From Galbitalea sp036271875 (GTDB lineage Bacteria > Actinomycetota > Actinomycetes > Actinomycetales > Microbacteriaceae): a DNA stretch of 64,000 bases. The DNA is taken from the NCBI GenBank assembly GCA_036271875.1, contig DATAZU010000005.1, positions 124,001 through 188,000 of the forward strand. The letters are read 5' to 3'. Shown in pieces: positions 23,372 to 33,400 of the stretch (positions within the stretch are counted from its first letter, which is position 1; every line of letters begins with the position of its first letter). The position numbers and the translations under genes are program-made. Under the pieces are notes generated by a model. That model was given only the letters and a program-made list of their open reading frames with translations, was not told the origin of the DNA and did not search any database.

Positions 23372-25399
23372 ATGACCAATCCGTTCTTTTCACCGAGCAA
23401 GCTCCCATACGGGCTACCGCCCTTCGCGGAGATCACCGATGCCCACTACCGTCCGGCATTCGACCAGGGCTTCGAGGAACACCTCGCCGAGATCACCGCC
23501 GTTGCCGATAATCCGGATGCCCCGACCTTCGATAACACCCTGATCCCGCTCGAGAAGAGCGGACAGTTGCTGACGCGAGTCGTCGAGGTGTTCTTCAACA
23601 AATCATCGGCCGACAGCACCGACTTCACTAACGAACTCGAAGAAGAGATGGCTCCCCTGCTCGCGGCCCATCAGGATGCGATTCGTTTGAACCCTCGGCT
23701 GTACGAGCGGATCAAGACCCTCTACGAGACGCGGGTGTCCCTCAACCTCGATCCCGAGTCGCTGTATCTGGTTGAGCGCTACTACGCCGAGTTCACGGTC
23801 GCGGGCGCGGGCCTCGACGACGCGGACAAGAAGGTGCTTCGCGACCTGAACCAGACCCTGGCGACTCTTGGCACGAAGTTCGAGAAAAACCTGCTTGCGG
23901 ACACCAACGACCTTGCGGTCGTGGTGGACACCGAGATCGAGCTCGATGGTCTGGGCGCCGGTGAAGTCTCGGCTGCCGCCGAGGCAGCGAAGGAACGCGG
24001 CCTCGACGGAAAGTACCTCATCACGCTGGTCCTGCCGACCGGCCATCCCTACCTGTCGTCGCTCACCAACCGGGACCTCCGCGAGCGAATCATGACGGCA
24101 TCCCGCAGCCGCAGCAGCCGCGACAATGACAACGACAACCGCGACAACGTTCTCGAAATCACTCGTCTTCGCGCCCAGCGGGCAGCTCTGCTCGGATTCC
24201 CCAACCATGCAGCCGTCGTGACGTCGGATGAGACGGCGAAAACCCCGGAGGCGGTCGACGCGATGCTGCGGAAGCTCGCATCCCCCGCGGCGCGCAACGC
24301 CAAGGCAGAACAAAAGGACCTCCAGGACACCGTGGGCGACTCGTTCGACCTGGCCTCCTGGGACTGGGACCTCTACTCGGAGAAGGTCCGTAAGGCGAAG
24401 TACGACGTGGACACCACCGCGATGCGACCGTTTTTCGAGGCGGAAAGGGTACTGCAGGACGGCGTCTTCTTCGCAGCCAACAAGCTCTACGGCATCAACT
24501 TCAGCGAACGCAAAGACCTCGTTGGGTACCACCCCGAGGTGCGCATCTTCGAGGTCATGGACGAGGACCGAACACCCGTCGGCTTGTTCCTCTACGACCT
24601 GTACACCCGTGACTCGAAGCGCGGCGGCGCGTGGATGAACTCGCTCAGTTCCCAGAACGAACTGCTGGGTTTCCCGACCACGGTCGTGAACAACCACAAC
24701 GTGCCGAAACCCGCTGCCGGCGAGCCGACCCTGCTCACCTACGACGAAGTCGGCACCCTGTTCCACGAGTTTGGACACGCGCTTCATGGCCTGTTCGCCC
24801 ACGTGACGTACCCAAAATTTGCGGGCACAAGCGTGTTTCGCGACTTCGTGGAATTCCCCAGCCAGGTCAACGAGATGTGGATGCTGTGGCCCGAGGTTCT
24901 CGCGAACTACGCGAAGCACTACCAGACGGGCGAGCCCATGCCGCAGGAATTCGTCGACAAGGTACAAGCGTCATCCGCGTTCAACGAGGGTTTCAAGACA
25001 AGCGAGTACCTGGCCGCCGCGATGCTCGATCAGGCATGGCACCTCATCGATTCGAAGGCAACGGTGACGGATGTCGCCGACTTCGAAGCCAAGGCGCTGG
25101 CCAGCTTTGGTCTGGACAACCCGGCGGTACCGACGCGCTATTCGAGCACGTACTTCGCGCACACGTTCTCCGGCGGCTACGACGCCGGCTACTACTCGTA
25201 TATCTGGAGCGAGGTGTTGGATGCAGACACCGTCGAGTGGTTCAAGGAAAACGGCGGGATGACCAGGGCGAATGGCGACCGCTTCCGGAAGCGCCTTCTC
25301 GGCGTCGGCGGATCGAAGGATCCGCTCGAGGCATTTCGCGACTTCCGCGGCCGGGACGCCGACATCGAACCACTCCTGAAGCGGCGCGGCCTGAAATAG
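23372..25399 (+). CDS. M3-family metallopeptidase (oligopeptidase / dipeptidyl carboxypeptidase)
   Basis: 675 residues, cytoplasmic, no signal peptide. The zinc motif HEFGH is at 465-469 (GTLFHEFGHALHGLF), followed by FVEFPSQVNEMWM with the third ligand Glu. The C-terminal SGGYDAGYYSYIWSEVLD motif is typical of Dcp-type M3 enzymes. It degrades short peptides. It is divergent from the winged-helix regulator, with shared operators in the 91-base gap. The ATG is preceded by a TATAGG -10 only ~10 bases away, so the mRNA may be nearly leaderless. Confidence 0.93.
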   Translation: MTNPFFSPSKLPYGLPPFAEITDAHYRPAFDQGFEEHLAEITAVADNPDAPTFDNTLIPLEKSGQLLTRVVEVFFNKSSADSTDFTNELEEEMAPLLAAHQDAIRLNPRLYERIKTLYETRVSLNLDPESLYLVERYYAEFTVAGAGLDDADKKVLRDLNQTLATLGTKFEKNLLADTNDLAVVVDTEIELDGLGAGEVSAAAEAAKERGLDGKYLITLVLPTGHPYLSSLTNRDLRERIMTASRSRSSRDNDNDNRDNVLEITRLRAQRAALLGFPNHAAVVTSDETAKTPEAVDAMLRKLASPAARNAKAEQKDLQDTVGDSFDLASWDWDLYSEKVRKAKYDVDTTAMRPFFEAERVLQDGVFFAANKLYGINFSERKDLVGYHPEVRIFEVMDEDRTPVGLFLYDLYTRDSKRGGAWMNSLSSQNELLGFPTTVVNNHNVPKPAAGEPTLLTYDEVGTLFHEFGHALHGLFAHVTYPKFAGTSVFRDFVEFPSQVNEMWMLWPEVLANYAKHYQTGEPMPQEFVDKVQASSAFNEGFKTSEYLAAAMLDQAWHLIDSKATVTDVADFEAKALASFGLDNPAVPTRYSSTYFAHTFSGGYDAGYYSYIWSEVLDADTVEWFKENGGMTRANGDRFRKRLLGVGGSKDPLEAFRDFRGRDADIEPLLKRRGLK

Positions 25400-25446
25400 G
25401 CTCGCGTAGGTAGTTTCTACTCATCGCGCACGTCGGGCTTACTGCG

Positions 25447-25486
25447 CAGACTTAGCTCCGATCCCCTTGGGAAACATAGGAGCGGC
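25447..25486 (+). promoter_or_regulatory. Shared leader element of giant gene A
   Basis: CAGACTTAGCTCCG begins exactly 40 bases before the ATG at 25487. Related sequences occur at the same distance before the starts of the two following paralogues. AGGAG lies six bases before the ATG. Confidence 0.55.
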
Positions 25487-28400
25487 ATGTCCATCGCAGT
25501 ACCCGCACGAACCGTTCGAATTCTTGTCGTTTGTGCATTGGCGGTGATCGCGGCTGTCGTCGGGGCGTTGCTCATCCCCTTCTCGGCGCAGGCGACCACG
25601 ATCGCCCTGTCCGGCACGGTAGATGGCCCGACCGGTGCCGTGCTCAAGTCGATTACGGTGACGGCGCTCGACTACGAGAGCTCCCCGACGCCCACGGCCG
25701 TGGCAACGGCAAGCACTGGCACGACCGGCGTCTTCTCGTTCCCGACTCTCGAAGCGGGCCAGTACACCCTCTCGTTTTCGGCGAGCGCGACCACTTACTT
25801 TCAGTACCTGGGCAACACGACGGATGTCACCAACGCCCAGGAACTTACCCTCGCGCCCGGCGGCGGCAATCACTCATACATCACGGCAACGCTCTCCGGC
25901 GGTGGAGCGATCGGCGGAACGGTCAAGACGACAACCGGTGCCCCACTCCACAACTACACGGTCGAGGCGTTCTCGCTTGGCGACGATGGCACGACAACCC
26001 ACGTTGCCAGCGTGAAGACATCGACATCTGGCGCGTACTCGATTGGTGGACTGGTTCCCGGTACGTACCAGGTCGAAGCACTCGACCCGACGAGCGCGAC
26101 GCCAACCTACGCTCCGCAGTTCGGCGGCGGCGCGACTGAAATCGATCTCTCGAATACCTACGAGGTCGTCACTGGCGTCACCCAGACGGTCAACTTCAGA
26201 CTGGGCAAGTCGGGAACGATCTCTGGCAAGGTCACGGGCATCCATTCCTCTGCCATCGAAAACCTCGCCGACGTTCGAGTCACACCGTACTATTTCGGAA
26301 CCCAGCCGCCCTCGACCACCTCAGCGCCGAACGCCGCTCGCTCGGTGCTCACCAAGTCCGACGGCACGTTCACCGTGACGGGGCTTGCCCCGGGCTACTA
26401 CACCCTCGAGTTCGCGCCAAGAACAACCGCGCCAACATCGCCATCCGGCACGGTCTACGGACGGACCTTCCTCGGATCGACGGATGAATCGGTCGACGGC
26501 ACGGCGATCGACATCGTCAGTGGCACGGCAGCAAAGAACGCCAACGTCCAGCTCGTTGCCGCAGCGACGGTGCACGGTTTGGTCAGAGATTCCCTGGCGC
26601 CCACGGGTCCGGGCCTTCCCAATGTTCGGATCACACTCGACTACAAAGGCCAGTTTCCGGACGAGTTCTCGAATGACGGCGCCGCAACGACGCTCACCGC
26701 GGCAGACGGTTCCTTCTCGTTCCCGGGGATCGGCCCGGGGCACTACACCTTCACGGTCGGCAGTTCCACTGACAGCACCCCCCTGCCGGGCGAGGACACG
26801 ACCTGGCAACGGGAACAGCTCGACCTCGGCAACGCCATCACGTCTGGTGAGAATTTCGGGGACTTCCTCACGGTAGTGAAGAAAGATCCGCTCGGGCTCC
26901 ACCCGACTACAGCCCCGTCCATCGACATCGCGACGTCTCTCGCGGTCGGCGAGACACTGTTCGCGAATAATGGAGTCTGGAGCCCGTCGATTGATTCCGA
27001 GCCACTGATTCAGTGGTATCGAAACGGCCAGCCCATCCCCCAAGCAACACAGACCGCCTACCAGGTGCAGCCCGCCGACGCGGGAGCGAAGATTTCATTC
27101 CGAATCACGGCTAGTAACTTCGCCTACGGGACGGCATCGGCCATGACTGCGCAGACCGCGGACGTCGCAAACAGCAACGGCCTCCAGTTCCTGAGTTCCA
27201 GTTCGATCACCGGTGATCCGCACGTCGGAAAGACCGTCGCGGTCGACCCCGGGGGCTGGCTCGTTGGAGCCGAAAGTGTCTCACCGCTGTTCAGCTACCA
27301 GTGGCAGGCCAGTCCCGACGGCGGAACGACCTGGAACGACATCGTCGGCGCGACCGGCGCCACGCATCCGCTGGTTGCGAACGACCTCACCGCCGGACCG
27401 CTGTTGCGGGTTCACATCGTTGCCACGCTGGAGGGATACAACCCCGTCCAGACGGACTCCGATCCGGTGACGATACTCTCCGGCGTCATCTCACTAGTGA
27501 AGGCACCCGTACTAACCAAGGGCGCATCGTCGTACTCGATGAGCGTCGGCACGTGGTCGCCGACATCGGGAAGCACGAATGTAATCTGGCACGTCTACAA
27601 CTCCGACGGCACCCTGCTGCAGGGCTACAACCAGGCGACACTCCCCAAGGCCGGTCTCGCCGGCAAGTACGTCAATGTCGAGGTTCTGCGCACCCTCAAC
27701 GGCTACACCACGTTCCAGACTGCGGAGACGGTCGTTCAGCAGGGCAACGCCCCCGTGCCAAGCGGCGCGCTAACGATCACGGCGACAGCCGACCAGGTCG
27801 GGGTCGAGATGGATGCGCCAGCGCCAACCTGGACGCCGTCAATTGACGGACTCACATTCCAGTGGCAGCGAAAGACCGGGAGTACCTGGGCGAGCATCAC
27901 CCACGCGACCCTGAACTACTACATCCCCGTCGCGGCGGACCTGAACCATTCGATTCGAGCGGTCCTGACCACGAAACTGACGGGATACCCCTCGGATGTC
28001 TTCATTACGGCGGGAACGCCCGCCGTAAGTGTCGGCGCGGCGGCGGTGCTAGACCCCGCTCCTTCGACCCCGATGCAGTTCGTCGGCACGGTTGAGTCGA
28101 ATTCGCTGGTCACTTTCCTGGGCGGGGATTGGAACGGGAACGGTGCAGACAAGATCAGCTACCAATGGGAGACAAGCGCCGATGGCGGCGCGACCAAGCA
28201 GCCGATCACCGGGGCAACCTCCCAGACGCTCATAATCCCACCGACGACAGTGGGTAAGCAGCTCTACATCCTGATCACTGCTTCATCCTCCGGGTACACA
28301 TCCGCCAACACGACGTATGGCGGGCAGACCATTGCGAAGGGGAGCTTCATCATGAAGACTGCTCCAACGGTGAAACGCAGCGGATCCAACTTCGTGGTCA

Positions 28401-30313
28401 CTACCGGAACGTGGAGCCCGACGCCAACCTCGTACTCCTATCACTGGGGAATTTCCCAACCGGATGGGATCACCCCGATCCTCGTGATTACATCGACGCC
28501 GACGCTTCCCACTGCGACCGTTGGGGCGCAACACGCCTCCGTCGAGGTCATCCCATCGTCGAGTCAGGCCACCGATGGCAACAGCTTCCCGATCACCGTG
28601 CAGACCGGCACGATGACGCCAACCGGCAGTCTGGCCATGGGCGTCAGCACGAGCAGTGTCGGATCGACATTCTTTGCGCCGACGGCGGCAACCTGGACGA
28701 CGGTTAATTCTCCGACGACTATCGCTCACCAGTGGGAGTATCTCTCCGGTTCTACCTGGAAGCTGATTTCCGGTGCGACCGGTGGCACCTTTGTGCCGAC
28801 GCCGAGCTATCTGGGCAAGAAACTGCGGGTCCGAATCGTCGCGTCGTCCGCTGGCTACAACACCGCAACCGTATATTCGACGACACAGACGGTCCTCGCG
28901 TCCGCGGTGACGCCAACTCCGGGAGCAGCGGCAAACGCTCCGCAGCTCGGCGGGAACGTCGCCATTGGATCGGTTGTCAGCGTGTCCCCGGGAACCTGGT
29001 CGGTCGCGGGCCTCACCTTTGGCTACCAGTGGGGCTGGCGGTCCGGCGGAAACTTCGTGGCCATTTCCGGTGCAACCAAGTCGACATACGCGATCGCGCC
29101 GCAGTACTTCGCGGACACGCTCTCCGTGCTCATCACTGCCAAGGGAGCCGGCTATCCAACGGCGACCACAAACATCGACGAAAGCACGATCGTCGGCGAT
29201 GGGACGCTGCTCAATACGGTGGCTCCGAAGGTCACGGCGGCGAGCTCTGGCAAACTAACGGCGACCGCAGGCACCTGGAATGTCGCGGGCACGACGGAGA
29301 GCTACCTCTGGGAGGTCATTGACCCGGTCACCGGTAGTTCGATCTTCCAGCAGGACGGACCAGCGAACACCTACATCCCCTCGGCGCTTGCTGGCACCGA
29401 CTACATCCGCCTGACCGTAACCGCGCACAAGGCGGACTACAACTCGATAGCACGAGCCGTGACTGCGCGAGCGGGTGCGAAGCTGACACCGTCGACGACC
29501 CTGACCGTTACCGGACTGGGACGGGCGGGCACACTCGCGTCTGCGGCGACCGTGACCTGGTCTTCGACGAATCCGAGCATCCTGTACCAGTGGTATCGCG
29601 GGACGGCGAAGATCAGCGGAGCGCAGGCCGCGAATTACACGCTGACCTCGGCCGACGTTGGCAAGGCGATCTCCGTCACCGAATCCGTGAGCAAAACGGG
29701 GTACACCGGCGCGACGTACACCGTGCACTTCGTGACGGCACTCGCGGCCATCGTGCCGACGGCGGTCATCGATCCCTCGATCTCGGGCGGTCCGGTCGTC
29801 GACGGGACGCTGACCGCGAATCCGGGCACCTGGAATGTTGCGGGTCTCACCTTCACCTACCAGTGGCAGCGCGAGCATGCCAGCATCCTCGGGGCAACCG
29901 GCAAGACCTACCGACTCACCGTGGCGGATGAGGCCGAGGATGTCACGGTGGTCGTCACGACCCATCGTGCGAACTACCTGACCCAGCAGTTCGAGACCAC
30001 ACCGCGCACCATCGACGCGGGTGGCGCTCTCACGCTCTCGAAACTGACCCTGCCGGCGACGGTGGCTCTTGGAACCAAGCTGACACCGACGCTAGGAATA
30101 TGGAACTTCCCGGTCTCGACCCACTACGACTGGCAGTACGAGGCGCCGTCGGCATCGGCCTGGGTCGACATCGATGGTGCGGAGTCCAATACATACACTC
30201 CGACCGTTGCGGATGCGCTCGCGACCGGCGGAATGGTCCGCCTCGTGATCATCGCGTCACGGCCGGGACACCCGACAACATCGGTGACCAGTACCGCGAC
30301 GACTCTCCACTAA
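25487..30313 (+). CDS. Giant secreted multidomain protein A (carboxypeptidase-regulatory-like and Ig-like repeats)
   Basis: 1608 residues. A signal peptide (~1-36, FSAQA cleavage) precedes four carboxypeptidase-regulatory/CNA-B-like beta domains (~38-130, 140-235, 240-350, 355-460; hallmark GLVPGTYQVEA or GLAPGYYTLEF). About twelve Ig-like repeats of ~85-95 residues follow to the end, with the YQWxRNGxxISGA / YxPxxxDxGxxIxVxVT pattern. There is no sortase signal or C-terminal helix. Composition is rich in Thr, Ser, Ala and Gly and almost free of cysteine. Paralogous to B and C downstream; likely an extended surface-associated or released fibre-like protein. Ligand and partners are unknown. 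Confidence 0.8.
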   Translation: MSIAVPARTVRILVVCALAVIAAVVGALLIPFSAQATTIALSGTVDGPTGAVLKSITVTALDYESSPTPTAVATASTGTTGVFSFPTLEAGQYTLSFSASATTYFQYLGNTTDVTNAQELTLAPGGGNHSYITATLSGGGAIGGTVKTTTGAPLHNYTVEAFSLGDDGTTTHVASVKTSTSGAYSIGGLVPGTYQVEALDPTSATPTYAPQFGGGATEIDLSNTYEVVTGVTQTVNFRLGKSGTISGKVTGIHSSAIENLADVRVTPYYFGTQPPSTTSAPNAARSVLTKSDGTFTVTGLAPGYYTLEFAPRTTAPTSPSGTVYGRTFLGSTDESVDGTAIDIVSGTAAKNANVQLVAAATVHGLVRDSLAPTGPGLPNVRITLDYKGQFPDEFSNDGAATTLTAADGSFSFPGIGPGHYTFTVGSSTDSTPLPGEDTTWQREQLDLGNAITSGENFGDFLTVVKKDPLGLHPTTAPSIDIATSLAVGETLFANNGVWSPSIDSEPLIQWYRNGQPIPQATQTAYQVQPADAGAKISFRITASNFAYGTASAMTAQTADVANSNGLQFLSSSSITGDPHVGKTVAVDPGGWLVGAESVSPLFSYQWQASPDGGTTWNDIVGATGATHPLVANDLTAGPLLRVHIVATLEGYNPVQTDSDPVTILSGVISLVKAPVLTKGASSYSMSVGTWSPTSGSTNVIWHVYNSDGTLLQGYNQATLPKAGLAGKYVNVEVLRTLNGYTTFQTAETVVQQGNAPVPSGALTITATADQVGVEMDAPAPTWTPSIDGLTFQWQRKTGSTWASITHATLNYYIPVAADLNHSIRAVLTTKLTGYPSDVFITAGTPAVSVGAAAVLDPAPSTPMQFVGTVESNSLVTFLGGDWNGNGADKISYQWETSADGGATKQPITGATSQTLIIPPTTVGKQLYILITASSSGYTSANTTYGGQTIAKGSFIMKTAPTVKRSGSNFVVTTGTWSPTPTSYSYHWGISQPDGITPILVITSTPTLPTATVGAQHASVEVIPSSSQATDGNSFPITVQTGTMTPTGSLAMGVSTSSVGSTFFAPTAATWTTVNSPTTIAHQWEYLSGSTWKLISGATGGTFVPTPSYLGKKLRVRIVASSAGYNTATVYSTTQTVLASAVTPTPGAAANAPQLGGNVAIGSVVSVSPGTWSVAGLTFGYQWGWRSGGNFVAISGATKSTYAIAPQYFADTLSVLITAKGAGYPTATTNIDESTIVGDGTLLNTVAPKVTAASSGKLTATAGTWNVAGTTESYLWEVIDPVTGSSIFQQDGPANTYIPSALAGTDYIRLTVTAHKADYNSIARAVTARAGAKLTPSTTLTVTGLGRAGTLASAATVTWSSTNPSILYQWYRGTAKISGAQAANYTLTSADVGKAISVTESVSKTGYTGATYTVHFVTALAAIVPTAVIDPSISGGPVVDGTLTANPGTWNVAGLTFTYQWQREHASILGATGKTYRLTVADEAEDVTVVVTTHRANYLTQQFETTPRTIDAGGALTLSKLTLPATVALGTKLTPTLGIWNFPVSTHYDWQYEAPSASAWVDIDGAESNTYTPTVADALATGGMVRLVIIASRPGHPTTSVTSTATTLH

Positions 30314-30320
30314 TCCCATT

Positions 30321-30356
30321 GGTAGCCCGTTCTCGCGAAGCCGAGTATGGGCTACC
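30321..30356 (+). terminator. Hairpin between giant genes A and B
   Basis: A perfect 8-bp inverted repeat GGTAGCCC / GGGCTACC with a 20-nt loop, seven bases after the stop of gene A and 65 bases before the start of B. It could terminate A or attenuate readthrough into B. Confidence 0.5.
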
Positions 30357-30381
30357 TATGGGGGTACCGGTGCGGTCACGA

Positions 30382-30421
30382 CAGACTGTGCTCGGCTTGT
30401 CCAGTCAACTTCAGGAGCACC
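30382..30421 (+). promoter_or_regulatory. Shared leader element of giant gene B
   Basis: CAGACTGTGCTCGGC starts exactly 40 bases before the ATG at 30422. Just upstream GGTGC (30369-30373) can pair with GCACC directly before the start codon, which would cover part of the ribosome site GGAG. Confidence 0.5.
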
Positions 30422-33400
30422 ATGTCGCCAACGTCACGCAAGCGATCCATCCGCACGATCGCGCTCGTCGCGGCCGCGGCCCTGTCCGCGATGGTTGCGG
30501 CACTCCTGGTACCGATGGCCGCAAACGCGGCTCCCGCGCCGATCTCTGGCATTGTGCACGGGCCGGACGGCAAACCGCTTGCCGGTGTGGTCGTTAGGGC
30601 TGTCAGCGTTTTCTATGATGGCGAAGAATCCATCAACGGGACCACAACCTCCAGCTCGACCGGCGCATTCTCCTTCGCCTCGCTGACGAGTGCGACGTCG
30701 ACGCTGTGGTTCGGCGCGACCTCCAAAACCTTTGCTCAATTCCTCGGCCAGACATCAAATGAATACGACGCCCAGGTACTCTCCTGGAACGACGGCAAAC
30801 AGGTATACGTTCAGGCAGCACTTGCCGCGTCGGGCAGCATCAGCGGAAAGGTAACTCGGCTGCCAAGCGGAAACCTCGCCGGATACACCGTTCGCGCGTA
30901 TTCGCAGGACACAAGCGGAACGTGGGCGGTCGCTGCCACTGTCAAGACCAGCAGCACAGGCGCATACTCATTCACCGGACTCGAGCCTGGTGGCTATCGG
31001 CTGGAAGCGATCGATCTCACGTCGGCCCATCCCCTGTACTCGCCCTCATTCTCGGGCGGCTCGACTGACCTCACTGATGCAACAACGGTGGGTGTTCTCG
31101 CTGGCAAGGCGGCCGCGTACAACTTTGCACTCGGCAAAGCCGGCACAGTTTCCGGCACCGTGACCGGCCTTCACGCAAGCCTGACCGAGAACCTGTCTGG
31201 CGTGCGCGTCGTCGTCTATCGCCTCACGGGCACTCCCGGTCTGTTCACCGCGGGAACGGCATTGGACTCCCCCGGGAGTGTCACCGCAAGCAACGGGACG
31301 TACTCTGTGTCCGGTCTGGCTCCGGGCTACTACACGCTTCAGTTCGCTCCATCGATGACCGCACCGCTGTCTCCGTCCGGAACGCAGTATGGGTCAACGT
31401 TCCTCGGCAGCAGCGATGATCCGACAACTGCCAGCTACGTCCAGATCGCGAACGGCACCGTCTCAACTGGCCAAAACGTTCAGCTCACGGCGGGTGCGAC
31501 CATCACCGGAACCGTCGTTGACGCGGCCGACAACGTCACACCCGTTTCGAATATCCGGGTGAGCGCTGACTACATCGGTCGTGATCACGATGACCCTGCT
31601 GAGCAGGCACGGGCGGTAGACACGGCGCCGGACGGCTCGTTCACGATCTCGGGTCTCGGCCCCGGGACGTATGACCTCTGGGTTGGCAGCCTCCCGGGCA
31701 CCGGCCCAGACTCTGGCCACGAAAACCAACTCTACGTGCGGCAGATTATCCCCGTACCCACTCCTCTCGCGTCCGGCGATGTGGCGCACGTTAACCCCGA
31801 GATGACCTCCGCCGGCGGCGGGCTGTACAACACCGTGTCGCCCACAATCAACCAGGCGAGCGCGGTAATCGGCGACACGCTGTCGGTAGACCCCGGCACG
31901 TGGACCGCGCCGGACGCCACCTTCAGCTATGAGTGGCTGCGCAGCACGTCGCAAACCGTCATCAAGGGTGCGACCCAGTCGACATACACGCTTCAGCCCG
32001 CAGACATCGGACAGTACATCCATGCGATCGTCAAGGCGACGAGCTTCGGATACGGGCAGGCGAATACACCGACCGCTGGTGTGGTTCCGAACGACGGGAC
32101 AATGCCGGACCCGAGCGTTGCGCCGACCATCAGCGGAGTGACTGCCGTAGGACAAACACTAACGGCCAACCCCGGCACCTGGCCGCTGTCGGGGACGACC
32201 TTTGGTTTCCAGTGGCAGGTGTTCGCCGGATCGGCCTGGATTGACATGGATAGCGGGACTGGTCGCACAGTCGTCGTGAACGGGGATGACTACAGTGCGT
32301 CGGCCCAGATTCGAGTGATCGTCACGGGGATGAAGGAGGGTTACTTCAATAACGCGGCCATTGCGATCGACGGTGACCCGGTAAGCACAACGCCGATCCA
32401 GCTGGTCACCGCTCCCACCATCAAGAAGACCTCTGCCGGCTATTCGATCGTTGGCGGCGTCTGGAACCCAGCCGCATTCGACAACCAGACCGTGAGCTGG
32501 ACGGTCATGGATCGCAGCGGGGCCAGCACTTCGTACTCTCCGCTGGCCGTGCTTCCGCCGGCTGATTACACGGCAGGCGACTACATCACCGCGGCGGTCA
32601 GCCACCATCGCGATGGATGGACGGACGCAGGCACAGGCACCCTTGTTGCCCAGGTCGGGACCGCACCGATTCCCACGGGAACCACTGCCGTCTTCGGCGG
32701 GACCGTGGCTCAAGTGGGCAACACGCTGACCGCCCCGAGCCCGTCCTGGGTTCCCGCCTCCGGCGCATCCATCTACCAGTGGCAATACCTGACGGGCAGC
32801 ACCTGGAAGAGCATCACCGGTGCGACCGCGGTCGCATACCTGCCGGTCGCGAGCTATGTCGGTCACGCGCTTCGGGTGATCACGACCAGGAAGGATGTCG
32901 GATTCGCGACGGCGACATTCGTCTCAGCGGCGACCGCCAAAGTCGCCCTCGCGACCAAACTCGTCGTCGTGCACACCGGCTTTACCGGGACACTCGGCAC
33001 AGGTGACACGGTCACTGAAGGTCTCACCTGGTCGCCTGCACCAACAACGCGGACGTACCAGTGGGAGTACTCCGCAACCAGCACCGGCGCGTACACCAAG
33101 ATCTCGAAGGCTACCGGCGCGAGCTACGTCATTCCGGCGAGTCTCGTTGGCAAGTACCTCGAGGTCGTCGAGGATGCGGCTCTCGCCGGCCACGCGGCCA
33201 GCACACCGTTTGCCTTCCCGCTTGGCCAGATTCACGCGGACAAGCTCACGCTCCTGACGACTCCAAAGATCACGCACGTCGGTGCGCAGTTCACCGCGAC
33301 AGGCGCGACCTTCTCTCCGGCCATCCCCGCGGGTGACGTCGAATACCACTGGAAGTACTACGACGAAAATGACGCGAACCTGGTTGATGACTCTGGGTCC

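Noticed and set aside
23603..24967. Long open frame antisense to the M3 peptidase gene
   Set aside because: It covers the conserved zinc-site region on the other strand and shows no recognisable domain.
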